9,872 nt of DNA from Deltaproteobacteria bacterium (GCA_003694325.1 RFKJ01000774.1:1-9872); one strand, 5' to 3'. Shown: positions 1 through 6,402, counted from the stretch's first letter. Numbers and translations are program-made. The notes: generated from the letters alone by a model not told the origin.

Positions 1-180
1 ATCGAGGTGCGGGCGCCGGGCATGGACCACCCGTTGGCCCTGGAAGGCGTGGTGACCTGGTCGAGCGTCGGGCTGTCGTCGCTGCCGGACGGCCAGGATC
101 CCGGCATGGGCATCGAGTACCGCCTCGACGACGAGCGTCGGCAGGAGATCGAGCAGGTCCTGGCGGCCCTGGGGGCTTGA
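1..180 (+). CDS. PilZ-domain protein, C-terminal fragment (5' end outside window)
   Basis: Frame 1 is open from the left edge to a TGA at 178-180 and gives 59 residues. The fragment contains a beta-strand segment (LALEGVVTW), then the motif PGMGIEY, then a charged helix (DDERRQEIEQVL). The order 'V.W ... GMGI.F/Y ... short helix' is that of the second half of PilZ domains, a family that often binds cyclic di-GMP. The N-terminal RxxxR and D/NxSxxG motifs that decide c-di-GMP binding would lie outside the window, so binding cannot be judged. The fragment could be a stand-alone PilZ protein or the end of a larger regulator. The gene is convergent with fabG. Recognition rests on a short stretch and is moderate. 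Confidence 0.6.
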   Translation: MEVRAPGMDHPLALEGVVTWSSVGLSSLPDGQDPGMGIEYRLDDERRQEIEQVLAALGA

Positions 181-201
181 CCCGCCCGGGTGCGGGGCGG
201 G
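181..201 (+). terminator. GC-rich hairpin directly after the PilZ gene stop
   Basis: CCCGCCC (181-187) and GGGCGGG (195-201) form a perfect 7-bp stem with a 7-nt loop, starting at the base after the TGA. It sits in the convergent gap between the PilZ gene and fabG, where a terminator is expected. No T-run follows, so it is not a classical intrinsic terminator, and G/C palindromes arise easily in this composition. Confidence 0.35.
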
Positions 202-237
202 CCACGCGGGGCCCGGTCCTGCCGGTCCGCGTGCCGG

Positions 238-255
238 AACCGCCTGGCCGCGGTT
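238..255. terminator. Small inverted repeat in the PilZ/fabG convergent gap
   Basis: AACCGC (238-243) pairs perfectly with GCGGTT (250-255) around a 6-nt loop. It lies 28 nt beyond the fabG stop when read on the minus strand, so it may terminate the efp-fabG transcript. There is no T-tract. Evidence is the symmetry and position only. Confidence 0.25.
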
Positions 256-283
256 GGTGCCCTGCCGCGGGCCGGGGCGGCGA

Positions 284-1009
284 TCAGGCGGTGAGTCCTC
301 CGTCGACCACCCACTCCTGCCCGGTGACGAAGCTGGCCTCGTCGCTGGCGAGGAAGGCCACGACGGCCGCCACCTCGTCGGGGTTGCCGAGCCGGCGCAT
401 CGGCACCACCTGCTTGACCCCCTCCACGATGCGCGGATCCATGGCCTGCACCATGGCGGTGTCGATGAACCCCGGGGCCACGCAGTTGACCCGGATGCCG
501 CGCTTGCCCAGCTCCTTGGCCAGCGATCGGGTCAGGGCCGCGACCGCGGCCTTGCTGGCGCCGTAGTTTGCCTGGCCGGGGTTGCCCCGGATGCCGGACA
601 CCGAGGTGACATTGACGATGCTGCCGCGGCGCTGCCGCAGCATGACCGTGCCGGCTTCCCGACACATCCAGAACACCGCGTCGAGGTTGGTCCGCAGGAC
701 ATCGGACCATTCCTCGTCCGTCATGCGCAGCAACAGCGTGTCCCGGGTGATCCCCGCGTTGTTGACGACGATGTCCAGGCTGCCCAGCTCGGTCGCGGCG
801 GCGACGAGGGCCTTGCACCCCTCCGGGGTGCCGACGTCGGCCTGGACCGCGATCCCGTCGATCTCCGCCGCGACCTCCCGGGCTGCCTCGGCGTTCGTCC
901 GGAAGTTCACGATCACCCGGGCCCCCTGCCGCCCCAGGCGCAGGGCGATGGCCCGGCCGATCCCGCGTCCGGCGCCGGTGACGATGGCGACCTTGCCGGT
1001 GAGGTTCAT
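284..1009 (-). CDS. fabG: 3-oxoacyl-[acyl-carrier-protein] reductase FabG (SDR family)
   Basis: This cytoplasmic enzyme performs the NADPH-dependent reduction of 3-oxoacyl-ACP to 3-hydroxyacyl-ACP, the first reduction of each fatty acid elongation cycle. The 241-residue product is close to the 244 residues of E. coli FabG. It is a classical short-chain dehydrogenase: the cofactor motif TGAGRGIG is at residues 11-18 and NNAG at 83-86. The catalytic tetrad is Asn108, Ser136, Tyr149 and Lys153, with the expected spacing of 13 between Ser and Tyr and 4 between Tyr and Lys. The C-terminus (FVTGQEWVVDGG) is typical of FabG. The ATG at 1009 has a GGAGA ribosome binding site 7 nt upstream. It lies 27 nt after efp on the same strand, so the two are probably co-transcribed. 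No other fab genes or acpP are visible, so another SDR role such as acetoacetyl-CoA reductase (PhaB-like) is not excluded. Confidence 0.88.
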   Translation of the reverse strand: MNLTGKVAIVTGAGRGIGRAIALRLGRQGARVIVNFRTNAEAAREVAAEIDGIAVQADVGTPEGCKALVAAATELGSLDIVVNNAGITRDTLLLRMTDEEWSDVLRTNLDAVFWMCREAGTVMLRQRRGSIVNVTSVSGIRGNPGQANYGASKAAVAALTRSLAKELGKRGIRVNCVAPGFIDTAMVQAMDPRIVEGVKQVVPMRRLGNPDEVAAVVAFLASDEASFVTGQEWVVDGGLTA

Positions 1010-1036
1010 GCGCAGATCTCCGCGGCCGGGCGTGGC

Positions 1037-1609
1037 CTAGTCCTTGACCCGGCTGACGTACTGGTTGGTGCGGGTGTCGACCCGGATCTTCTCGCCCTGC
1101 TCGACGAACAGCGGCACCAGGACCTGGGCGCCGCAGGCCAGGGTCGCCGGCTTGGTGGCGCCGGTGGCCGTGTTGCCGCGGACGCCGGGCTCGCAGTACT
1201 CGATGACGTCCTCGATGAAGTTGGGCAGCTCCAGGCTGACCGCCCGGCCCTTGTAGAACAGCACGGTCACCTCGATGTTCTCGGTGAGGTACTGCTTCTC
1301 GTCGCCCAGCGCGTCGGCGGGGATCGCGACCTGCTCGTAGGTCTCGGTGTTCATGAAGTGGTAGAACTCGCCGTCCTCGTACAGGAACTGCATGGGACGG
1401 TCCTCGACGTCGGCGGCATCCACCTTCTCGCCGGAGCGGAAGGTCCGCTCGATGACCGCGCCGGTGATCATGTTCTTGAGCTTGGTCCGCGTGAAGGCGG
1501 TGCCCTTGCCGGGCTTGACGAACTGGAAGTAGGTCATGATGTAGGGCTGGCCATCCAGCTCGATCTTGAGGCCGTTGCGGAAGTCGGAGGTGTCGTACTG
1601 CAGCGCCAT
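1037..1609 (-). CDS. efp: Translation elongation factor P (EF-P)
   Basis: EF-P binds between the ribosomal P and E sites and stimulates peptide bond formation at polyproline stretches. The 190-residue product matches the family length and aligns along its whole length with E. coli EF-P as I recall it. It opens with a KOW-like domain (about 1-64), followed by two OB-fold domains (about 65-129 and 130-190) and ends in the signature DTRTNQYVSRVK. The modified loop is KPGKG, with Lys35 at the position of E. coli Lys34. A lysine here belongs to the EpmA/EpmB beta-lysylation type and not to the arginine-rhamnosylation type. The ATG at 1609 is preceded by GAGGA 7 nt upstream. An epmB-like gene is divergent 106 nt away, which supports the same modification chemistry. 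EpmA, which would attach the beta-lysine, is not in the window. Confidence 0.96.
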   Translation of the reverse strand: MALQYDTSDFRNGLKIELDGQPYIMTYFQFVKPGKGTAFTRTKLKNMITGAVIERTFRSGEKVDAADVEDRPMQFLYEDGEFYHFMNTETYEQVAIPADALGDEKQYLTENIEVTVLFYKGRAVSLELPNFIEDVIEYCEPGVRGNTATGATKPATLACGAQVLVPLFVEQGEKIRVDTRTNQYVSRVKD

Positions 1610-1715
1610 CGGCGGGTCCTCGGGAAGGGCGTCCGGTGCGCTGGGGAGCGGCGGGACGCGGGATAGTGGGGATGGGCGCCGGGCGCGGGCAGCGTCGGCG
1701 CGGCGAGGTGCGCCT
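1610..1715. promoter_or_regulatory. Divergent intergenic region between efp and epmB-like gene
   Basis: The two genes diverge here, so promoters in both directions must lie in or near these 106 nt. The region is very GC-rich. A weak -10-like GATAGT occurs at 1662-1667 on the plus strand. A better match, TATCAT, lies at 1719-1724, just inside the proposed epmB coding region. No convincing -35 partner was found for either. The assignment rests on gene orientation, not on a recognised promoter. Confidence 0.4.
1705..1710 (+). promoter_or_regulatory. Ribosome binding site that supports the GTG start of the epmB-like gene
   Basis: GAGGTG lies 5 nt before the in-frame GTG at 1716. The reading frame is open further upstream to an ATG at 1566, but that longer start would run antisense through the start of efp and add about 50 residues of low-complexity Arg/Gly/Ser/Ala sequence. 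This site is the main reason to choose GTG 1716. A second in-frame GTG at 1764 is possible, with a weaker upstream GGGA. Confidence 0.5.
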
Positions 1716-2735
1716 GTGTATCATGACCGGCCCGGTCGCGGCCGCATTGCGGGACGAGCCGAGGTGCTGCGACGCCTGCCGGCCATCTCGCCCACCACCT
1801 GGACCCGGGCGGCGGAGTCGTTTCCGGTGCAGCTCACCCGTTCGTGGCTGGACCGGATCCGGTCCGCGGACGGCCCGCTGGGCCTGCAGGCCCTTCCCCA
1901 CGAACGGGAGCTGGTGCCCGACCCCGGTGACCGGGCCGACCCGGTGGGCGAGGGGCGGCGAAGCCCGGTCCCGTGGGTCGTGCAGAAGCACGCCGATCGG
2001 GCCCTGCTGCTGTTGACCCGGCGGTGTCACCTCTACTGCCGCTACTGCTTCCGCCGCGGTCAGGAAGGCCCGGCCGACCCGACGCCGGCGGAGCTGGATG
2101 CGGCGCTGGCCTGGATCCGACAGCGCGGCGTCCGCGAGATGATCCTGTCGGGGGGCGATCCGCTGGCGGTGCGGGACCGGCGGATCTTCTCGGCCATCGA
2201 CGCCGTCCGTCCGGCGGTGCCGGTCGTGCGGATCCACACCCGGGCACCCATCACCGCACCGTTCCGGGTCACCGATGCCCTCGTCGCCGGTCTGGCGGAG
2301 CGGGCCCCGGTGTGGGTCATCGTCCACGCCAACCACCCCGACGAGTTGAGCCCCGACGTGCGCCGGGCGTTGGCCGCCCTGGTCGACGCCGGGATCCCGG
2401 TGCTCAACCAGGCGGTGCTGCTCGCCGGGGTCAACGATGATCCGGCCGTGCTGGCCGAGCTGTTCGGCGAGCTGACCACCATGCGGGTCTTTCCCTACTA
2501 CCTCCACCATCCCGACCCCGCCCCGGGCAACGCCATGTTCCGGTTGTCGACCCGGAGAGGGCTCCGGATCTACTCGGAGCTGGCGTCGAGGGTGAGTGGA
2601 ATCGCGCTCCCCCGCTACGTGATCGACCCTCCAGACGGGCTGGGCAAGCTCGACGTCGCCGAGTGGGTCCACGCCGGAGGCCGCCGTCCGGTACCATCCG
2701 ACGCCTCTCCCTCCACCCCGCAGCAGGAACCCTGA
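1716..2735 (+). CDS. epmB: EpmB-like EF-P lysine 2,3-aminomutase (radical SAM, PLP)
   Basis: Predicted to convert (S)-alpha-lysine to beta-lysine with S-adenosylmethionine, a [4Fe-4S] cluster and PLP, supplying the group EpmA attaches to EF-P. From the GTG at 1716 the product has 339 residues, close to E. coli EpmB (342) and well short of lysine 2,3-aminomutases (KAM, about 416), whose C-terminal extension is absent. The cluster motif CxxxCxxC is Cys104, Cys108 and Cys111 (CHLYCRYCFRR). The SAM-binding SGGDPL is at 145-150, and RIHTRAPI (172-179) is typical of the family. Lys311 in DGLGKLDV is the expected PLP lysine. Asp267 (PYYLHHPD) and Asp304 (YVID) match the KAM aspartates that hold the substrate side-chain amino group. 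Divergence from efp supports an EF-P role. The start is uncertain (GTG 1764 gives 323 residues). The alternative is a short free-lysine aminomutase. Confidence 0.85.
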   Translation: MYHDRPGRGRIAGRAEVLRRLPAISPTTWTRAAESFPVQLTRSWLDRIRSADGPLGLQALPHERELVPDPGDRADPVGEGRRSPVPWVVQKHADRALLLLTRRCHLYCRYCFRRGQEGPADPTPAELDAALAWIRQRGVREMILSGGDPLAVRDRRIFSAIDAVRPAVPVVRIHTRAPITAPFRVTDALVAGLAERAPVWVIVHANHPDELSPDVRRALAALVDAGIPVLNQAVLLAGVNDDPAVLAELFGELTTMRVFPYYLHHPDPAPGNAMFRLSTRRGLRIYSELASRVSGIALPRYVIDPPDGLGKLDVAEWVHAGGRRPVPSDASPSTPQQEP

Positions 2736-2736
2736 C

Positions 2737-4380
2737 ATGGCCGTTCGTCGTGCCACCCGCCAGTACCGATCCGTCGTCGAATTCCTCGAGGACCACGCCG
2801 GGCTCCTCAGCCAGGGCATGGTCCTGCTCCCCGCCGGCACCCTCGATGGCGAACCGGCCCCGGAGCTGAAGCTCGACCTCGTGGTGCCCCCCATCGGGCG
2901 GCTGGGGCCGATCCTGGCCCAGGTGGTGCACCGCGCCGCCGATGGCAGCGTCGCGCTTCGGGTCCCGGAGTGGCCGGCCAGCGTCGAGCAGCGGATCGCC
3001 GACCTCCTCCAGGCGGTGGACGACCTGCGCGACTGGTTCGTGGAGCAGGGCCAGCTCGTCGATGCGCGGGGGGTGCCGGCGCCACCGGCGGAGCCTGCCT
3101 CGGCCCCGGCTCCGCCGCCCGGTGACGCCGCTCGCCCGGCGCGCCCGGCGGGGCGGGGCTTCGCGGTGCCGGACCTGCGCGGGGTCGAACCCGACGCCCG
3201 CGGCAGTCGGGACCCGGCGGAGCTGCGTCCGGCACTGATCCGGTTCGCGGCCGAGCGCCGCACCGGGCTGCTGACGCTCACCCGCCCGGATGGACAGGTC
3301 CGCTACGGCTTCTGGTACCAGGGGGGGCCGGTCGGCTTCCGCACCGAGCCGCTGGACGAGGGCGAGGTGCTGGGCGTGCTGCTGTACAAGGCCCGGCAGA
3401 TCTCCAAGGAGCAGCTCCGCGAGAGCCTCGAGATCATGCAGAAGGAAGGCTGCCGCCAGGGCGAGGCCTTCATCCAGATGGGGGTGATGACCTTCCCCCA
3501 GCTCGTCATGGTGCTCGGCAAGCAGACCGAGTTCGTGTTCCAGCGGGCCCTGGCCGACACCACCGGCGAGTGGACCTTCCACTCCCTCGACACCCTCCCG
3601 GAGCGGTTCCTGCCCTCGCCCCTGAAGGTGCCGGCGATGCTGTTCCGCAGCCTGGTCCAGCAGGCCCGGGAGATGAAGTCCGACACGCTGTATGCCTCGC
3701 TCAAGGACTACCTCGACCGGTACATCTTCCTGCCGGAGTCCTCCGCCGGGTTGATTCCCGACATGCGCTTCTCTCCCAACGAGGCGCGCCTCATCGAGAC
3801 CATCCAGAACAACTCCTGGCGACTGCGCGAGGTCTACAGCGTCTCGCCGCTGTCCCGGGCGATGACCGCGGCGGTGCTGCGCGCCCTCATCGACCTGGAC
3901 TTCTTCGAGTTCCGGGCCGAGCAGTCCGACCAGCGGGCGCGGGCGGCGCTGCAGGCGCTCATCGACCGCAAGAAGGACCAGATCTTCAAGGGAAGCCACT
4001 TCGACGTGCTGGAGGTCCACTGGATCTGCATCACCGAGGAGGTGGACCGGGCCTACCAGCGGCTGAAGTCCGAGTTCACCCCGGCGCGGTTCCAGGGGAT
4101 GCCGCCGACCGCCATCGCTGATGTCTCGATGATCAACCAGAAGCTCGACGAGGCCCACGCGGTGCTCTCCGATCCGCACCGGCGCCGGGAGTACCGGAAG
4201 GAGGTCGTCGAGGAGAGCAAGATCGTGGAGTCCGCGGCGCTCCTGGCCAAGCAGGGAGAGATGGCGGTCCTGCGCAACGACCGCGACCATGCCACCACCT
4301 GCTTCGCCAAGGCGGTGGAGCTGGCGCCGGGGATCGGCGACTACCGCGCCGGGTTGCAGCGGGCCCGGGCCCTGCGCTGA
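2737..4380 (+). CDS. DUF4388 (PATAN-type) protein with degenerate J-domain and TPR-like C-terminus
   Basis: A 547-residue cytoplasmic protein, with no signal peptide or membrane segment, of the multi-domain regulatory type common in myxobacteria. Residues about 20-80 (LKLDLVVPPIGRLGPI, then GSVALRVPEWP) look like a PilZ-like beta-barrel without RxxxR. A Pro/Ala-rich linker spans about 113-140. DUF4388 covers about 160-300 (TGLLTLTRPDGQVRYGFWYQGG, truncated here to its recognisable core; then GEVLGVLL and GEAFIQMGVM). Residues 302-410 are helical and unassigned. Residues 420-489 resemble a J-domain (HFDVLEV, EEVDRAYQRLKSEF, KLDEAHAVLSDPHRRREY), but the HPD tripeptide reads T448-P449-A450, so Hsp70 stimulation is unlikely. 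Residues about 499-535 look like one TPR hairpin. The ATG has AGGAA 7 nt upstream and starts one base after the epmB stop, so the two genes are probably translationally coupled. No specific function can be assigned. Confidence 0.75.
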   Translation: MAVRRATRQYRSVVEFLEDHAGLLSQGMVLLPAGTLDGEPAPELKLDLVVPPIGRLGPILAQVVHRAADGSVALRVPEWPASVEQRIADLLQAVDDLRDWFVEQGQLVDARGVPAPPAEPASAPAPPPGDAARPARPAGRGFAVPDLRGVEPDARGSRDPAELRPALIRFAAERRTGLLTLTRPDGQVRYGFWYQGGPVGFRTEPLDEGEVLGVLLYKARQISKEQLRESLEIMQKEGCRQGEAFIQMGVMTFPQLVMVLGKQTEFVFQRALADTTGEWTFHSLDTLPERFLPSPLKVPAMLFRSLVQQAREMKSDTLYASLKDYLDRYIFLPESSAGLIPDMRFSPNEARLIETIQNNSWRLREVYSVSPLSRAMTAAVLRALIDLDFFEFRAEQSDQRARAALQALIDRKKDQIFKGSHFDVLEVHWICITEEVDRAYQRLKSEFTPARFQGMPPTAIADVSMINQKLDEAHAVLSDPHRRREYRKEVVEESKIVESAALLAKQGEMAVLRNDRDHATTCFAKAVELAPGIGDYRAGLQRARALR

Positions 4381-4428
4381 CCGACCCCGGGCGTGTCCGG
4401 CCCACCCGGGCCGCCGCCCGACGCAGGA

Positions 4429-4450
4429 CGGCCACCCCGAGGGGTGGCCG
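4429..4450. terminator. Perfect inverted repeat, probable bidirectional terminator
   Basis: CGGCCACCCC (4429-4438) and GGGGTGGCCG (4441-4450) are perfect 10-bp complements separated by GA. In a folded RNA this is a stem of about 9 bp closed by a small tetraloop. It lies midway in the 118-nt gap between two converging genes (DUF4388 gene and actF), the expected place for a terminator shared by both strands. Neither side carries a T-run. A smaller GGCCC/GGGCC hairpin lies at 4399-4412. Confidence 0.6.
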
Positions 4451-4498
4451 CCTGGGTGCGGGTCGGGGTGGGTGACCCGCTCGCCGAGGTGTGGCGCC

Positions 4499-5800
4499 TC
4501 AGTGGGCGTGCTCCGTCGACGGGTGGACGTGGACGTCTTCGGGATCGGGACCGTAGAAGGGGTCCGCCAGCGGCAGGGGCGGGACCTTGCTGAGGAAGGT
4601 CGCGATCACGAAGGTGAACAGCCCGAGGAAGCCGATGCCCATGCCCACCGTCAGGGCCAGCGGGGTCACGATGTCGGCCTCCATCTGGACGCTGGGCATG
4701 ACCACCCAGAACCGCTCGAGGAAGATGCCGACGGCGATGAGGATCGTGATGGCCAGGAAGGCGCTGGGGATCTTCTTGAGGCCGCGGGACAGCAGGGTCG
4801 TGAACGGCACCAGGAAGCACAGCGACACGACCACGAAGTACAGGCTCCTCCAGGGCTCGACCTGCGTACGCAGCAGCACGAAGCCGATCTCCTCGGTCAT
4901 GTTGCCGTACCAGATGGCCAGGTACTGGGCGAAGCCGGTGTAGCCCCAGAACATCGTGAACCCGAAGGTCAGCTTGCCGAGGTCGTGGTACACGCTGGGG
5001 GTGAGCGCGTGCTCGACGCCCAGCCACTTGCGGCTGACCAGGGTCAGGATCGCCAGCCCCACCAGGCCGCTCCAGAAGGCGCTGGCGAAGTACCAGCCGG
5101 GGAACATGTTGGCGTACCAGTGCGGCGACAGGCTCATCTCGAGGTCGACCGCCATCACCGAGAACATGATGGCGTACACGATCACGATGGCCGGCGCGAC
5201 GTTGAGGCGCCGCAGGTAGTTGGCCTCCCGCTCGGCGTCGGCGCCCTTCCAGCCGAAGGTGAACCGGCTCCACCACGCCGGGGTGCGATCCCCGAGGTGG
5301 TCGGCGGCGGTCCCCATGTCGGCGCGGAGGCTGGCGCGGATGTAGACCAGGCTCAGGACGCTGAGCAGGCCCAGGCCGACCAGCATCCGCATGACCAGGA
5401 AGCTGGGGGTCAGGTACACCGCCTTGTGGGGCGGCATCTCCTCGTGCATCCAGGGGTAGACGTCCAGCCCGCCGACCAGGAAGAACACCAGCAGCAGGAC
5501 CAGCATGATCGGGAACATCAGCCCGAAGGCCTCGGCGAAGCGCTTGAGCGCCGTGCCCCACCGCGCCTTGACCAGGGTCATGGCGACGGCCAGCATGAAC
5601 GCGCCCTGCGCCATCCCGGCCCAGAACATGAAGTTGCTGATGAACGACCCGAAGGCCAGGTCCCGGTGGGTGGCCAGGCCGAAGCCGGCGGTGGCCAGGC
5701 CGATCAACATGGCGACGCCGGCGGCGGCCTTGACCGAGCCCGGCACCTCGCGAGGGAGCCCGGACAGCGGGGCCAGGGGATCATGTGCATGTGGGGACAT
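4499..5800 (-). CDS. actF: Alternative Complex III subunit ActF (NrfD-type quinol-binding membrane protein)
   Basis: ActF is the second, shorter NrfD/PsrC-family membrane subunit of ACIII, paired with ActC in the inner membrane. The 433-residue product has ten predicted transmembrane segments at about 24-43, 52-76, 92-112, 131-155, 201-221, 236-256, 275-297, 318-338, 347-366 and 380-403. The segment GFTMFWGYTGFAQYLAIWYG (280-299) and the following NMTEEIGF are characteristic of ActF. The ends are histidine-rich (His4 and His6; His424, His426, His431 and His433). The ATG at 5800 has GGAG 5 nt upstream. It follows actE by 14 nt and is the last gene of the operon; a convergent gene and a probable terminator follow. 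The ACIII context and gene order make the subunit assignment firm. Confidence 0.92.
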   Translation of the reverse strand: MSPHAHDPLAPLSGLPREVPGSVKAAAGVAMLIGLATAGFGLATHRDLAFGSFISNFMFWAGMAQGAFMLAVAMTLVKARWGTALKRFAEAFGLMFPIMLVLLLVFFLVGGLDVYPWMHEEMPPHKAVYLTPSFLVMRMLVGLGLLSVLSLVYIRASLRADMGTAADHLGDRTPAWWSRFTFGWKGADAEREANYLRRLNVAPAIVIVYAIMFSVMAVDLEMSLSPHWYANMFPGWYFASAFWSGLVGLAILTLVSRKWLGVEHALTPSVYHDLGKLTFGFTMFWGYTGFAQYLAIWYGNMTEEIGFVLLRTQVEPWRSLYFVVVSLCFLVPFTTLLSRGLKKIPSAFLAITILIAVGIFLERFWVVMPSVQMEADIVTPLALTVGMGIGFLGLFTFVIATFLSKVPPLPLADPFYGPDPEDVHVHPSTEHAH

Positions 5801-5814
5801 GGATGCTCCGCTCC

Positions 5815-6402
5815 CTACCGGGGGGCTTCAGAAGGGGCCGGAGGAGGCGTGTACTGCGCCCCCTCGAGCGTCCGGATGTAGGCGACGGTGGCCCAGATCT
5901 CCGGGTCCTCCATCGACGGCCCGTAGGCCGGCATGATGGCGCCGCCGTTGCGGATGGTGAGGTAGATGTAGCCGTCGCTGCGGGCCGCCGTGATGGCGCC
6001 GGTGCCGCTGAGCATCGGCGGGGGAACCGGATAGCGACGCACGTTGTTGGCCGGGTCGTTGTGGGTCACCGGGGCGTTGCCCTTGCCCTCCACCCCGTGG
6101 CAGGCCTGGCAGTACACCTCGAACATGTGCTTGCCCTGGGCCAGCACCTCCTCGGAGGGGTGGGCACCGAACGGGTTCTTCAGGGCCTGCCCTTCCGGGG
6201 TCATCCGGTCGGCGTTGGGCACGTAGCGGTCGATGGTGACCGCCCCGTCGGGCAGGTTGGCCATCTGCCACTCGTAGGCGCGCTTGAAATCGTTATCGAC
6301 CATGTCCCAGTCCCAGGGGAAGGCCCGGGCGGGAGACGACAGCCCGGCGGCCAGCCCCACCAGGGCGAGGCCGGACGCCGCGTGCAGGTGGAAGCGGGAC
6401 AT
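5815..6402 (-). CDS. actE: Alternative Complex III monohaem cytochrome c subunit ActE
   Basis: ActE is a periplasmic c-type cytochrome that carries electrons in ACIII. The frame is open upstream, but the ATG at 6402 gives 195 residues with an immediate signal peptide (MSRFHLHAASGLALVGLAAG, cleavage near ARA|F at residue 27) and has GGGGAG 6 nt upstream. Haem attachment is CQACH (Cys98, Cys101, His102). Met157 in GGAIMPAYG is the probable sixth iron ligand. The PxPPPMLSGTG segment and the IWATVAYIRTLEGAQ end are typical of ActE. The C-terminus is Pro-rich and short. There is no lipobox cysteine near the signal cleavage site, so lipid anchoring as reported for some ACIII subunits is not supported here. 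Its ATG overlaps the actD stop by one base (TGATG), which indicates translational coupling. Confidence 0.92.
   Translation of the reverse strand: MSRFHLHAASGLALVGLAAGLSSPARAFPWDWDMVDNDFKRAYEWQMANLPDGAVTIDRYVPNADRMTPEGQALKNPFGAHPSEEVLAQGKHMFEVYCQACHGVEGKGNAPVTHNDPANNVRRYPVPPPMLSGTGAITAARSDGYIYLTIRNGGAIMPAYGPSMEDPEIWATVAYIRTLEGAQYTPPPAPSEAPR

Noticed and set aside
254..1666. 470-residue open frame on the plus strand across fabG and efp
   Set aside because: It is antisense to two well-recognised genes, is rich in Gly/Asp/Ala/His in a pattern typical of the mirrored third-position GC bias, and shows no family motif.
1566..1715. N-terminal extension of the epmB-like protein to ATG 1566
   Set aside because: It runs antisense through the first codons of efp and adds about 50 low-complexity residues without homology to EpmB.
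1716..2735. Full lysine 2,3-aminomutase (KamA) of a lysine fermentation or beta-lysine osmolyte pathway
   Set aside because: The product ends shortly after the PLP lysine and lacks the C-terminal extension of KAM; length and the neighbouring efp favour EpmB, although the active-site residues leave some doubt.
2431..4290. 619-residue open frame on the minus strand opposite the DUF4388 gene
   Set aside because: Low-complexity Leu/Gly/His/Arg composition and no recognisable domain; the plus-strand protein has clear domains and a good ribosome binding site.
4289..5881. 530-residue open frame on the plus strand opposite actF
   Set aside because: Antisense to a ten-helix ActF with intact family motifs; the composition (His/Gln/Asp/Gly/Glu) is that of reversed membrane-protein codons.
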